From contig JAZKEM010000276.1 of assembly GCA_040387055.1 (NCBI GenBank), positions 1-25,013 on the forward strand: DNA of 25,013 nucleotides. The letters are read 5' to 3'. The notes beneath the pieces are model-generated. The model saw only the letters and a program-made list of their open reading frames with translations. It was not told the origin of the DNA and searched no databases. The stretch comes from Stenotrophobium sp040387055. Its GTDB lineage: Bacteria; Pseudomonadota; Gammaproteobacteria; Nevskiales; Nevskiaceae. Each line of letters begins with the position of its first letter. Within the stretch, counting starts at the first letter, position 1. Positions 14,395 to 21,649 of the stretch are shown one piece after another. A program made the position numbers and the translations under genes.

Positions 14395-16188
14395 GTGCGA
14401 TCTTCCCGTGCGCCTGAAGTAAACGCCTCCGAGCCCTCCGACTGGCGGGTGATCCGGACGCTTGCGCCTTATCTGACGGAATTCCCGCTGCGCGTTTTCG
14501 TGGCGATGCTGTGTTTGGTCATCGCCAAACTCACCGGTGTGGTGCTGCCGATGGTGATGAAGCATTTGGTGGATGACCTCACGCCGACGCAGAACGCCTT
14601 AGTCGTCGTGCCCATCGCTCTGTTACTGACTTATGGCGCGCTGCGTTTTGCCAACGTCATGTTCGGCGAACTGCGTGACTTAGTGTTTGGCCGCGTTGCC
14701 GAACGCGCCATGCGCCGCGCCGCGCTGAATGTGTTTGAGCATTTGCATCGCTTGGATCTGGATTTTCATCTCACGCGCCGCACCGGCGGTTTGTCGCGTG
14801 ACATCGAACGTGGCGTCTCCGGCATCAACTCTTTGCTGCGCTTCATGCTGTTCAATATTTTGCCGACGTTGCTGGAAATTGGGCTGGTCGCAATGATTCT
14901 GCTGTTCAACTACGGCGCCGACTTCGCCATCATCACCGTTGCTTCGGTGATTTTGTACATCGCTTTCTCTGTCGTTATCACCGAATGGCGCAACAAATAC
15001 GTGCGCGCCGCCAACACCTTGGATTCACGCGCCAACACGCGTGCCATCGACAGCCTGCTCAACTACGAAACGGTGAAGTACTTCGGTAACGAGAAACACG
15101 AAGCGGCGCAATACGATCGCGCGCTGGCCGACTGGGAAATAGCGTTGATGCAAAACCGCTTGTCGCTGTCAGCGCTGAATGCCGGTCAGTCGCTGATCGT
15201 TGCGGGCAGTCTCACCTGGATGATGATTCTGGCCGCCCAACACATTGTTGATGGGCAGATGACCTTGGGCGATTTTGTTGCGGTCAACGCCTATATGGTT
15301 CAGTTATTTGTGCCGCTGAATTTTCTCGGCTTTGTTTATCGTGAAATTCGCCGCTCGCTGACGGATATGGCAAAGATGTTCGGCCTGCTGGAGAAAAACG
15401 CCAGCATCAGCGACGCGCCTGCCGCACAGACGCTCACAACAAAGGCTGCCAGCGTTCGCTTTGAGAACGTGCAGTTCGGCTATGGCGAGAAGCGCCGCAT
15501 CCTTAACGATGTCAGCTTCGAAATTCCCGCAGGTAAGAAGCTTGCCGTAGTTGGCCCTAGCGGCGCGGGCAAGTCGACATTGGCGCGATTGCTGTTCCGT
15601 TTCTATGACGCACAAGGCGGTAGCGTGCGTGTTGATGGTGTCGATATCCGCCAGCTTTCACAGGATTCTCTACGCGCGCATATCGGCGTGGTGCCACAGG
15701 ACACGGTGTTATTTAACGACACCATTTTCTACAACATTCAGTACGGTCGGCCCGATGCCAGCCGCGAAGAAGTCGAGCATGCCGCGCGTTTGGCGCATCT
15801 CGATGCCTTTATCCGTCAGCTGCCGGATGGTTATGAGACGGCTGTGGGCGAGCGTGGCCTCAAGCTCTCGGGTGGCGAAAAGCAACGCGTCGCCATTGCC
15901 CGCGCTTTGTTGAAGAACCCGGCCATCATGATTTTCGATGAAGCGACCTCGTCGCTGGATTCGGTTTCCGAGCAAGCCATCCTTGGTGCACTGCGCGAAG
16001 TCGCGCAACGACGCACGACGCTGGTGATTGCCCATCGTTTATCGACAATTACCGATGCCGACGAGATCATCCTGTTGGATCAGGGCCGGATCCAGGAGCG
16101 TGGCACGCATGAGTCCTTGTTGGCTGCTGGCGGCGCTTATGCGCGGCTGTGGCAGATGCAACAGACCCATCTGACAGATGAAAAATGA
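14395..16188 (+). CDS. ATM1-type ABC exporter
   Basis: This 597-residue half-transporter fuses a six-helix membrane domain (about 30-320) to one ATPase domain (about 350-590). The junction GFVYREIRRSLTDMAKMFGLLE (about 315-336) is characteristic of ATM1/HMT1-type exporters, which in mitochondria and bacteria export glutathione-derived or metal-thiol compounds. Nucleotide motifs are Walker A GPSGAGKST (387-395), signature LSGGEKQR (491-498), Walker B IMIFDEA (511-517) and the H-loop AHRLSTI. The start is GTG at 14395; no strong ribosome binding site and no better in-frame codon was found. It is predicted in the inner membrane as a homodimer. Substrate cannot be fixed from sequence. The acyltransferase gene follows after 85 bp on the same strand. 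Confidence 0.9.
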   Translation: MRSSRAPEVNASEPSDWRVIRTLAPYLTEFPLRVFVAMLCLVIAKLTGVVLPMVMKHLVDDLTPTQNALVVVPIALLLTYGALRFANVMFGELRDLVFGRVAERAMRRAALNVFEHLHRLDLDFHLTRRTGGLSRDIERGVSGINSLLRFMLFNILPTLLEIGLVAMILLFNYGADFAIITVASVILYIAFSVVITEWRNKYVRAANTLDSRANTRAIDSLLNYETVKYFGNEKHEAAQYDRALADWEIALMQNRLSLSALNAGQSLIVAGSLTWMMILAAQHIVDGQMTLGDFVAVNAYMVQLFVPLNFLGFVYREIRRSLTDMAKMFGLLEKNASISDAPAAQTLTTKAASVRFENVQFGYGEKRRILNDVSFEIPAGKKLAVVGPSGAGKSTLARLLFRFYDAQGGSVRVDGVDIRQLSQDSLRAHIGVVPQDTVLFNDTIFYNIQYGRPDASREEVEHAARLAHLDAFIRQLPDGYETAVGERGLKLSGGEKQRVAIARALLKNPAIMIFDEATSSLDSVSEQAILGALREVAQRRTTLVIAHRLSTITDADEIILLDQGRIQERGTHESLLAAGGAYARLWQMQQTHLTDEK

Positions 16189-16246
16189 CGCGCCGGCCCT
16201 TCATTGTGTCGGCGATTTGGACTAACGTGCTCAAGCGAAATTGTGT

Positions 16247-16276
16247 GGAGATCGGGCGAAGCCCGACAATCAAATG
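16247..16276 (+). promoter_or_regulatory. Hairpin bridging Shine-Dalgarno and start codon
   Basis: GGAG (16247-16250) lies 23 bases from the ATG at 16274, too far to act directly. A 6-bp hairpin, TCGGGC (16252-16257), GAA, GCCCGA (16261-16266), sits between them. If it folds in mRNA it removes 15 bases, leaving about eight bases between GGAG and ATG. A stem-loop doing this is known from phage T4 gene 38; here it is inference. Confidence 0.4.
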
Positions 16277-17113
16277 AATCTGGATTTTCTAAAAAATTTC
16301 AGCCTGAAAGAAGAAATACTGAAGCGCTTGATCACGCCTGAAATCGACGAGGCTGTGGCCAAGACCGCGAAGCCGGTCGGCAGTTTTGGTTATGACCCCT
16401 GGGGCTATAACGAAAACATGGCCAAGGTCGGCATGGGCGTGACCAAGCTGCTCTACGACAAATACTTCCGCGTGACAGCTTCGGGTCTCGAAAACATTCC
16501 CAAGTCGGGCCGCGTGCTGATCATTCCCAACCATAGCGGCCAGTTGCCGATGGATGGAGTGCTGATCGGTTATGCCATCGCCACCAACGAGCACGGCCCA
16601 CGTGCGCCGCGCGCGATGATCGAGCGTTTTTTCCCGACCGTGCCGTGGCTTGGCAATCTGCTGAATGGTTTCGGCGCTGTGATTGGCGATCCATTGAACT
16701 GCGAACGCATGTTGGAGAACGACGAAGCCATCATCGTTTTCCCTGAAGGTGTGCGCGGCTCCGGCAAGCTTTATAAAAAGCGTTACCAGCTACAACGCTT
16801 CGGCAATGGCTTTATGCATCTGGCGATGGCGCACAACACGCCGATCATTCCTTGCGGCGTTGTTGGTTGCGAAGAAACCATGCCTGCGATTGCAAACATC
16901 AAGCCACTGGCCAAGCTGCTCGGCATTCCGTATGCGCCGGTCGTTGTGCCGGTGCCATTGCCTGCACGCGTTCACCTCAACTTTGGTGAGCCGATGATGT
17001 TTAAAGGCGATCTCAGCAATGAGGAGCAAGTGACCGAGCGTGTTGAGCAGGTCAAAGACGAAATTCGTAAGTTGATCGAGAAGGGCCTCAAAGAGCGCAC
17101 GTCGCTCTATTAA
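16274..17113 (+). CDS. Lysophospholipid acyltransferase family protein (HX6D variant)
   Basis: This 279-residue protein belongs to the PlsC/LPLAT superfamily, which transfers acyl chains to glycerolipids or related acceptors at the membrane. The motif region is NHSGQLPMD (86-94), where His87 and Asp94 are separated by six residues rather than the usual four of HX4D. The FPEG acceptor motif (156-159) is followed by VRGSGKLYKKRYQLQRFGNGF. This combination resembles MGAT-like/NHSGxLPWD branches of the superfamily rather than canonical PlsC. No clear membrane helix is seen. The ATG at 16274 is chosen; an upstream TTG (16241) would put the GGAG inside the reading frame. The start may depend on the hairpin upstream. 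An atypical SDR gene follows after 31 bp and is probably co-transcribed. The substrate is unknown. Confidence 0.83.
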   Translation: MNLDFLKNFSLKEEILKRLITPEIDEAVAKTAKPVGSFGYDPWGYNENMAKVGMGVTKLLYDKYFRVTASGLENIPKSGRVLIIPNHSGQLPMDGVLIGYAIATNEHGPRAPRAMIERFFPTVPWLGNLLNGFGAVIGDPLNCERMLENDEAIIVFPEGVRGSGKLYKKRYQLQRFGNGFMHLAMAHNTPIIPCGVVGCEETMPAIANIKPLAKLLGIPYAPVVVPVPLPARVHLNFGEPMMFKGDLSNEEQVTERVEQVKDEIRKLIEKGLKERTSLY

Positions 17114-17144
17114 AAAACAGCCCGAGACTGGAGAGAGAATAAAA

Positions 17145-18098
17145 ATGGCTCAGAAAAAAACCGTCCTGGTGACCGGCGCTGCCGGCTCGCTAGCCAAGCG
17201 TGTGATTGCACGTTTGCACGGCAAGTACAACGTGGTTGCTGTCGATTTTCGTCAGAAAGTAGAAACCGATGCCGATATCCCGAGCTATAAAGTCGAGATG
17301 TTCAAGCGTGGTTTTGAAGATGTGTTCCGCAATCACAAGATTGATGCAGTGCTGCATATCGGCCGTATCTTTGCGCATGAATCCACTCGCCAGAATCGTT
17401 ACAACGCCAACGTGCTTGGCAGTAAGCACTTGTTCGATCTGTGCCGCAAATACAAAGTCGGCCAGGTATTGGTGCATTCAACGTTCTACGTTTACGGCGC
17501 TAGCCCGTACAACCCAGCGCTGCTGGATGAAGAAGCGCCACTGAAAGCATCGGATGTGACTGCAGATTTGGTCGACACCGTCGAGTTGGAATCACTCGCC
17601 AAGATTCACATGTGGCGTTATCCGGAACTCAACATGACGATTCTGCGTCCATGCAATGTGCTCGGTCCGGGTGTGCGCAATAGCATGTCGCTGCTGCTGT
17701 CGCGTCCGCTCGCCCCGGTGTTGATGGGCTTCTCACCTTTGATGCAGTTTCTGCATGTCGATGACATGGCGGATGCGATGTTTGCGGCCTTTGAAAAGAA
17801 CAAGCCGGGCATTTATAACGTTGCGCCAGATGACTGGGTTGCGTATCAGGAAGCCGTAAAACAATGCGGCTGCAAGCGACTGCCGCTGGCTTCGATCCCG
17901 CCGGTATTGCCGAAACTGATCAGCACCATATTGAACTGGAATGCTTTCTTCCCGCCGTACTTGATCAACTACTTCAAGTATCCGGTGATCATCGACGGCA
18001 AATTGTTCCGCGAGACTTTCGATTGGAAACCCAAGCGCAATCTCAATGATATTTTTAGTTACTACCGCAAGAACAAGCTGGTGACGCCAAAAGCTTAA
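17145..18098 (+). CDS. Atypical NAD-dependent epimerase/dehydratase-like SDR
   Basis: This 317-residue extended SDR has an N-terminal Rossmann fold, LVTGAAGSLAKRV (8-20), where the third Gly of GxxGxxG is Ala17. The STFYVYG strand (112-118) and ILRPCNVLGPG (166-176) are typical of extended SDRs. The catalytic YxxxK is absent: Lys153 is present, but Glu149 occupies the Tyr position in the segment VELESLAK. The protein may therefore be an atypical SDR with a different chemistry, or a non-catalytic NAD-binding partner. GGAGAGAG about 8 bases before the ATG supports the start at 17145. It lies 31 bp after the acyltransferase gene, and similar acyltransferase/SDR pairs occur elsewhere in bacteria, suggesting joint lipid modification. 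The exact reaction is unknown. Confidence 0.82.
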   Translation: MAQKKTVLVTGAAGSLAKRVIARLHGKYNVVAVDFRQKVETDADIPSYKVEMFKRGFEDVFRNHKIDAVLHIGRIFAHESTRQNRYNANVLGSKHLFDLCRKYKVGQVLVHSTFYVYGASPYNPALLDEEAPLKASDVTADLVDTVELESLAKIHMWRYPELNMTILRPCNVLGPGVRNSMSLLLSRPLAPVLMGFSPLMQFLHVDDMADAMFAAFEKNKPGIYNVAPDDWVAYQEAVKQCGCKRLPLASIPPVLPKLISTILNWNAFFPPYLINYFKYPVIIDGKLFRETFDWKPKRNLNDIFSYYRKNKLVTPKA

Positions 18099-18200
18099 GT
18101 CCGCATTCGGCGCTCGCTATCGTACCGTTCGTAAGATTCAATATTCCCGCGCAAGGATTCGCTGCGTAAACTCTCTAGCAACAATCATTAGGAGACCGAC

Positions 18201-18689
18201 ATGGGTAAGGCAAAGGCTTCTGCCAAGATTGAAATTGGTATCACTAAAGAACAACGCAAAAGTATTGCAGATGGTTTGTCGCGTTTGCTGGCTGATGAAT
18301 ACACGCTTTATCTGAAGACGCATAACTTTCATTGGAATGTGACAGGGCCGATGTTCAACACCCTGCATCTGATGTTTGAAACGCATTACAACGAATCCGC
18401 ACTTGCGGTTGATTTGGTTGCGGAACGCATTCGCGCACTGGGTCATCCGGCTCCCGGCACCTACAAGCAATACGCTGCGCTCTCTTCGATTGAAGAAACC
18501 GCTGGCGTGCCTGAGGCGATGGAAATGGTGCGTCTGTTGGTGAAGGGCCATGAGGCCTGCGCCAAGACGGCGCGCAGCATTTTCCCCGCTGCCGACAAAG
18601 CGAGCGATGAGCCCACCGCTGATCTTTTGACCCAACGCATGCAGGTGCATGAAAAGACTGCATGGATGTTGCGCAGTTTGTTGGAGTGA
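18201..18689 (+). CDS. dps: Dps ferritin-like DNA-protection protein
   Basis: This 162-residue protein of the Dps/ferritin-like family forms dodecamers that oxidise Fe2+ with H2O2 and store iron, protecting DNA in starvation or oxidative stress. The ferroxidase residues align with E. coli Dps spacing: His44, His56, Glu60 (Asp67 in E. coli), Asp71 and Glu75. Signature HNFHWNVTGPMF (41-52) and DLVAERIRALG (71-81) are intact. The N-terminus is short and Lys-rich (MGKAKASAKIE), which could touch DNA. AGGAGA at 18190-18195 precedes the ATG at 18201 by five bases. No OxyR-type site was recognised in the 102-bp upstream gap. The OppF-like gene follows 42 bp downstream without an evident terminator. 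Confidence 0.93.
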   Translation: MGKAKASAKIEIGITKEQRKSIADGLSRLLADEYTLYLKTHNFHWNVTGPMFNTLHLMFETHYNESALAVDLVAERIRALGHPAPGTYKQYAALSSIEETAGVPEAMEMVRLLVKGHEACAKTARSIFPAADKASDEPTADLLTQRMQVHEKTAWMLRSLLE

Positions 18690-18731
18690 TAAAACTATTT
18701 TTCGACATGACGTCGTAGGTTGTAGAAATTC

Positions 18732-19745
18732 TTGAATAACACCGTTACTCATCGCGTGGAAAGCGCAAAGCCTTTATTGGAAGTTCGCCGCCTCGGCGTT
18801 CAGTACCCCGTTCGCGGGCGCTGGCCGTGGAGTGCGCGCGGGCGTCTGCGTGCGGTAGATGAACTCAACTTTAATCTGCGTGCTGGCGAAACTTTAGGAA
18901 TCGTCGGCGAGTCTGGTTCTGGCAAATCAACATTGGCGCGCGCCCTGGTCGGCATGCAGACGGTGGATGCAGGCGCCATCACTTTTGATAGCCGCAACAT
19001 CACCAAGCTCGACAAAAAATCGTGGCGCCCTTTGCGTCGCGATATCCAGATCGTTTTTCAAGATCCGCTCGCCAGCCTCAATCCACGCATGACGGTTGGC
19101 CGCATTGTTGGCGAGCCGCTGAAGACTTTGTATCCAGAAATTAGTGCAGCTGATCGCGAAGGCAAAGTCGTAGCAATGCTGGAGCGCGTGGGTCTCTCGC
19201 GTTTGCATCTCAATCGCTATCCGCACGAGTTCTCTGGCGGTCAGTGCCAACGCATCGGCATTGCACGCGCCTTGATCGTGCAGCCTAAGCTGCTGATCTG
19301 CGATGAGCCGGTTTCCGCGCTGGATGTTTCAGTGCAAGCACAGATCATCAATCTGCTTAAAGATCTGCAACGCGAATATGGTTTAGCGCTGATCTTTATC
19401 GCGCACGATCTTGCTGTAGTGCGCCACATCAGTCATCGCGTACTAGTGATGTATATGGGTCGCATGATGGAACAAGCAGATCGCGAGATATTGTTCGCGT
19501 CGCCATCACATCCCTATACGAAAGCATTACTCGCTTCGGCACCGTCTACAGATTTGTCGCCAGAAGATCAGCGAGATCGACAGATGCTAGAAGGCGAAAT
19601 CCCCAGCCCCACCAATCCGCCACCAGGTTGTGTGTTTGCTACGCGTTGCCCGATGGCAGACGAACATTGCAGCCGTCAGGCCCCGCATGTGCGTTTGTTG
19701 GCGAATGGCACTGCGGCGGCTTGTCACTATCTCGGATCTGCTTAA
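18732..19745 (+). CDS. OppF/DppF-type peptide ABC transporter ATPase
   Basis: This 337-residue ATPase energises dipeptide/oligopeptide or related importers. Motifs are Walker A GESGSGKST (59-67), Q-loop VFQDPLASLNPRM (108-120), signature FSGGQCQR (167-174), Walker B LLICDEP (187-193) and His225. The C-terminal oligopeptide/dipeptide transporter domain has PPPGCVFATRCP, with cysteines spaced as in OppF/OppD. The start is a TTG at 18732 with a weak ribosome binding site; a GTG at 18756 is an alternative. Such ATPases normally pair with a second one (OppD) and with permeases and a binding protein, none of which is here. It may work with parts encoded elsewhere. The gene faces the membrane-protein gene across a REP-like palindrome. 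Confidence 0.88.
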   Translation: MNNTVTHRVESAKPLLEVRRLGVQYPVRGRWPWSARGRLRAVDELNFNLRAGETLGIVGESGSGKSTLARALVGMQTVDAGAITFDSRNITKLDKKSWRPLRRDIQIVFQDPLASLNPRMTVGRIVGEPLKTLYPEISAADREGKVVAMLERVGLSRLHLNRYPHEFSGGQCQRIGIARALIVQPKLLICDEPVSALDVSVQAQIINLLKDLQREYGLALIFIAHDLAVVRHISHRVLVMYMGRMMEQADREILFASPSHPYTKALLASAPSTDLSPEDQRDRQMLEGEIPSPTNPPPGCVFATRCPMADEHCSRQAPHVRLLANGTAAACHYLGSA

Positions 19746-19757
19746 GTCGACTGAGTT

Positions 19758-19832
19758 GTAGGGCGGGTCAAGACCCGCCTGTCGAGTAGGTAATGCGAGA
19801 ACGGCGGATTACGCTTCGCTAACCCGCCCTAC
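19758..19832. repeat. REP-like palindromic element
   Basis: An 11-bp perfect terminal inverted repeat, GTAGGGCGGGT (19758-19768) and ACCCGCCCTAC (19822-19832), encloses a second hairpin GGCGGGTC/GACCCGCC (19762-19769 with 19772-19779) and a segment GGCGGATTACGCTTCGCTAA. Elements of this appearance are common dispersed repeats in proteobacterial intergenic DNA, and here it lies between convergent genes. Confidence 0.7.
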
Positions 19833-19837
19833 GCGGG

Positions 19838-20266
19838 CTACTTCGTGCAGGTATAGCGCCGCAGTGCTGCAATAACAGCTTCGGGTTCTTGGTAGGCGTG
19901 AGGGCTGATCACGATCTTGCGGCGACCGGCATATAAATGAAAGCCGACGCCACCAACGATCTTGATATCAGTGACATCGGACCATGCAATGTGCTGCTGG
20001 CCGCGAAGTGATGGGCGGCTTATACCGCTTGTATCAATCGTGGTTTTTGAATCCGCATAGATCTTCCAATACATCGCTAAAGCTGCAAGAAAGCAGAGAG
20101 CGTCGATACCAATGACAATCGGCCAGCTGAATCCACCTGTAATCGGCAGACCCTGCGACCACTGACCGTAGACCTGCGCCGTGATTCCACCGCCAATGAA
20201 AAGCAACGCGGCGGTGCCAGCGACTGCGACGAATGCGATGTAAAGCTTGTTGAGACGAAGATCCAC
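19838..20266 (-). CDS. Two-helix membrane protein with PH-like tail, function unknown
   Basis: No family could be named with confidence. The 142-residue protein has two probable transmembrane helices (about 8-30, AFVAVAGTAALLFIGGGI; and about 47-69, WPIVIGIDALCFLAALAMYW). A C-terminal soluble part (about 72-142) follows, in which alternating strands (KTTIDTSGISRP, IAWSDVTDIKIVGGVGFHLYAG, KIVISPH) and a final helix (PEAVIAALRRY) look like a bacterial PH-like domain. The start is a GTG at 20266; an ATG alternative was not found and the ribosome binding site is weak. The gene lies 32 bp after the M48 protease and is probably co-transcribed with it, suggesting a membrane-linked partner role, which is inference. 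Confidence 0.65.
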   Translation of the reverse strand: MDLRLNKLYIAFVAVAGTAALLFIGGGITAQVYGQWSQGLPITGGFSWPIVIGIDALCFLAALAMYWKIYADSKTTIDTSGISRPSLRGQQHIAWSDVTDIKIVGGVGFHLYAGRRKIVISPHAYQEPEAVIAALRRYTCTK

Positions 20267-20298
20267 TAGTGCGGCCTAAAGTCAGTTAGCCGTCAGCC

Positions 20299-21060
20299 TC
20301 AACCACACTTAGGTTTCTTGCCCCCAGCACGCGCGGCTTCATAGACCGGCAAATCTTTAGGCATACGAGCTTGCAGCTGATCAATACGCGTTGAATCTGA
20401 AGGATGCGTCGACAGCATTTCTGGTGGTTTCTGTCCTCCAGCAGTCATCATGTTCTGCCACAGCGCCACAGCTTGGCGCGGATCGAATCCGGCGCGAGCC
20501 ATCAGATCGAGACCGAGTAAATCAGCTTCGCTTTCTTGTGCGCGTGAGCCGGGCATTGTGTAGAACACATTGCTGGCGATGCCGAACAGTTGTGGATCAA
20601 CGCCCGTTACTGCGCCACCAATCTGCGACAAGCCTTGTGCGGCCATCTGCTGAGAGACGCGCTCGCCGGAGTGATTGGCAAGTACGTGTGCCACTTCGTG
20701 GCCGATAACGGCGGCGAGTTGGTCTTGTGTTTTAGCGACTTTGAGCAGGCCGGTGTAGACGCCGACTTTGGCGCCGGGCAGTGCAAAGGCATTGACCTGA
20801 TCATCTTCAAACACCTGTACTTCCCAAACGCGGCCGTCGTTAAGCTCGGCGGTGATGGCGCGTGAGATACAGGTGACATAAGCCGAGGTCTTGGCGTTCT
20901 TGGTGACGGGCGTTTTCTGCTTGAGCTCAGTGAACGAGGCCACGCCCATTTCATCCATTTGACCGGCTGAAACCGTCATCAACTGGCGACGGCCGAGTGG
21001 TGAGGTGGCGCAGCTGATCACCAATAAGCTGACGATAAAAATAAGGGCAAAATTACGCAT
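20299..21060 (-). CDS. M48 family metalloprotease lipoprotein
   Basis: This 253-residue zinc protease has a lipoprotein signal with Cys17 (LLVISC). The zinc site is HEVAH (121-125), and the third ligand is probably Glu178 in the ESEAD motif. Related proteins (LoiP, YcaL, BepA-like) degrade or help assemble outer-membrane proteins in the periplasm. The first ATG in the frame (21222) would add 54 residues of unrelated sequence; the start at 21060 is chosen because GGAGG lies six bases upstream and the next residues begin the lipoprotein signal. The length fits the small M48/LoiP-type proteins without the tetratricopeptide tail of BepA. It precedes the two-helix membrane protein in the same direction and diverges from the cold-shock gene. 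Confidence 0.9.
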   Translation of the reverse strand: MRNFALIFIVSLLVISCATSPLGRRQLMTVSAGQMDEMGVASFTELKQKTPVTKNAKTSAYVTCISRAITAELNDGRVWEVQVFEDDQVNAFALPGAKVGVYTGLLKVAKTQDQLAAVIGHEVAHVLANHSGERVSQQMAAQGLSQIGGAVTGVDPQLFGIASNVFYTMPGSRAQESEADLLGLDLMARAGFDPRQAVALWQNMMTAGGQKPPEMLSTHPSDSTRIDQLQARMPKDLPVYEAARAGGKKPKCG

Positions 21061-21293
21061 GAAAGGCCTCCGCAGTAGTGGCTGAATCATACGCAAGCTG
21101 GCCAAATATTTCTGTGAATAAGTGCTCGCGGGCCTTGTTGCAGCGCGGTATTTTTCAATTCGCACAAAAATAAAAATATCGGTAGAGTTGGTCTTGAGCG
21201 ACAAGCTCAGGGGACGCGGCAAGGACTTATAAAAGCACCGCCGTTGGTTACGTGGCGGCTGCGGCCGTCGTTAGATAGGAAGGTTTTCTACTT
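21061..21293. promoter_or_regulatory. Divergent M48 / cold-shock intergenic region
   Basis: The 233-bp gap has no gene. TATAAA (21228-21233) may be a -10 box for the cold-shock gene, giving a leader of about 55 bases, but no good -35 box was seen. A short inverted repeat TGAGC/GCTCA (around 21195-21208) flanks GACAA. AGGAAGG at 21277-21283 is the ribosome binding site. Confidence 0.4.
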
Positions 21294-21503
21294 ATGGCTA
21301 ATCGCGAGACGGGCACCGTGAAGTGGTTCGACAACGCTAAGGGCTTTGGTTTTATTCAACGCGCCGCAGGCGATGATGTATTCGTACACTTCCGTGCGAT
21401 CAAGGGTGACGGTTATCGCACCTTGCAAGAAGGACAACAGGTTGAGTTCAGTGTTGTGCAAGGCCAGAAAGGCCTGCAGGCTGAAGAGGTATCGGTCGCC
21501 TGA
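21294..21503 (+). CDS. Cold-shock protein (CspA family)
   Basis: This 69-residue single-domain RNA chaperone of the CspA family melts RNA secondary structure and can act as an antiterminator. RNP1 KGFGFI (16-21) and RNP2 VFVHF (29-33) are intact, as are TVKWFDNAKG at the N-terminus and VEFSVVQGQKGLQAEEV at the end. The size is normal for the family. The ATG at 21294 has AGGAAGG ten bases upstream. The leader is short, so an extended cold-sensing 5' UTR like that of E. coli cspA is not evident. A strong terminator (21517-21545) follows, then copy B of the structured repeat. Confidence 0.95.
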   Translation: MANRETGTVKWFDNAKGFGFIQRAAGDDVFVHFRAIKGDGYRTLQEGQQVEFSVVQGQKGLQAEEVSVA

Positions 21504-21516
21504 ACTGACCGAATTG

Positions 21517-21545
21517 AAAACGCCGGCGAAAGCCGGCGTTTTGTT
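21517..21545 (+). terminator. Rho-independent terminator of cold-shock gene
   Basis: AACGCCGGC (21519-21527) pairs with GCCGGCGTT (21532-21540) around a GAAA tetraloop and is followed by TTTTGTT. The structured repeat starts at 21546. Confidence 0.9.
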
Positions 21546-21607
21546 ATGTACAGGATGTACGGTACCTTCGCGGGCGCATGGATGCGCAGGAGCGAAGGTG
21601 TTTGTGC
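21546..21607. repeat. 62-bp structured repeat, copy B
   Basis: Second copy of the element at 10529-10590, same orientation, 60 of 62 bases identical. The two differences, T21568 and A21595, pair with each other in the outer stem (ACCTTCGC with GCGAAGGT), preserving the hairpin. It follows the terminator of the cold-shock gene without a gap. Confidence 0.8.
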
Positions 21608-21649
21608 AGTGATGCCCTCTGAAAATGGCCGCACGACAAATTCCCCAAT

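Noticed and set aside
16241..16273. TTG start for the acyltransferase
   Set aside because: It would place the only GGAG inside the reading frame and add 11 residues without family similarity; ATG at 16274 preferred.
21061..21222. N-terminal extension of the M48 protease
   Set aside because: The added residues are not signal-like, and the lipoprotein signal with GGAGG ribosome binding site starts at 21060.
10529..21607. Two repeat copies as a possible CRISPR array
   Set aside because: Only two copies 11 kb apart, no spacers, and no cas genes.
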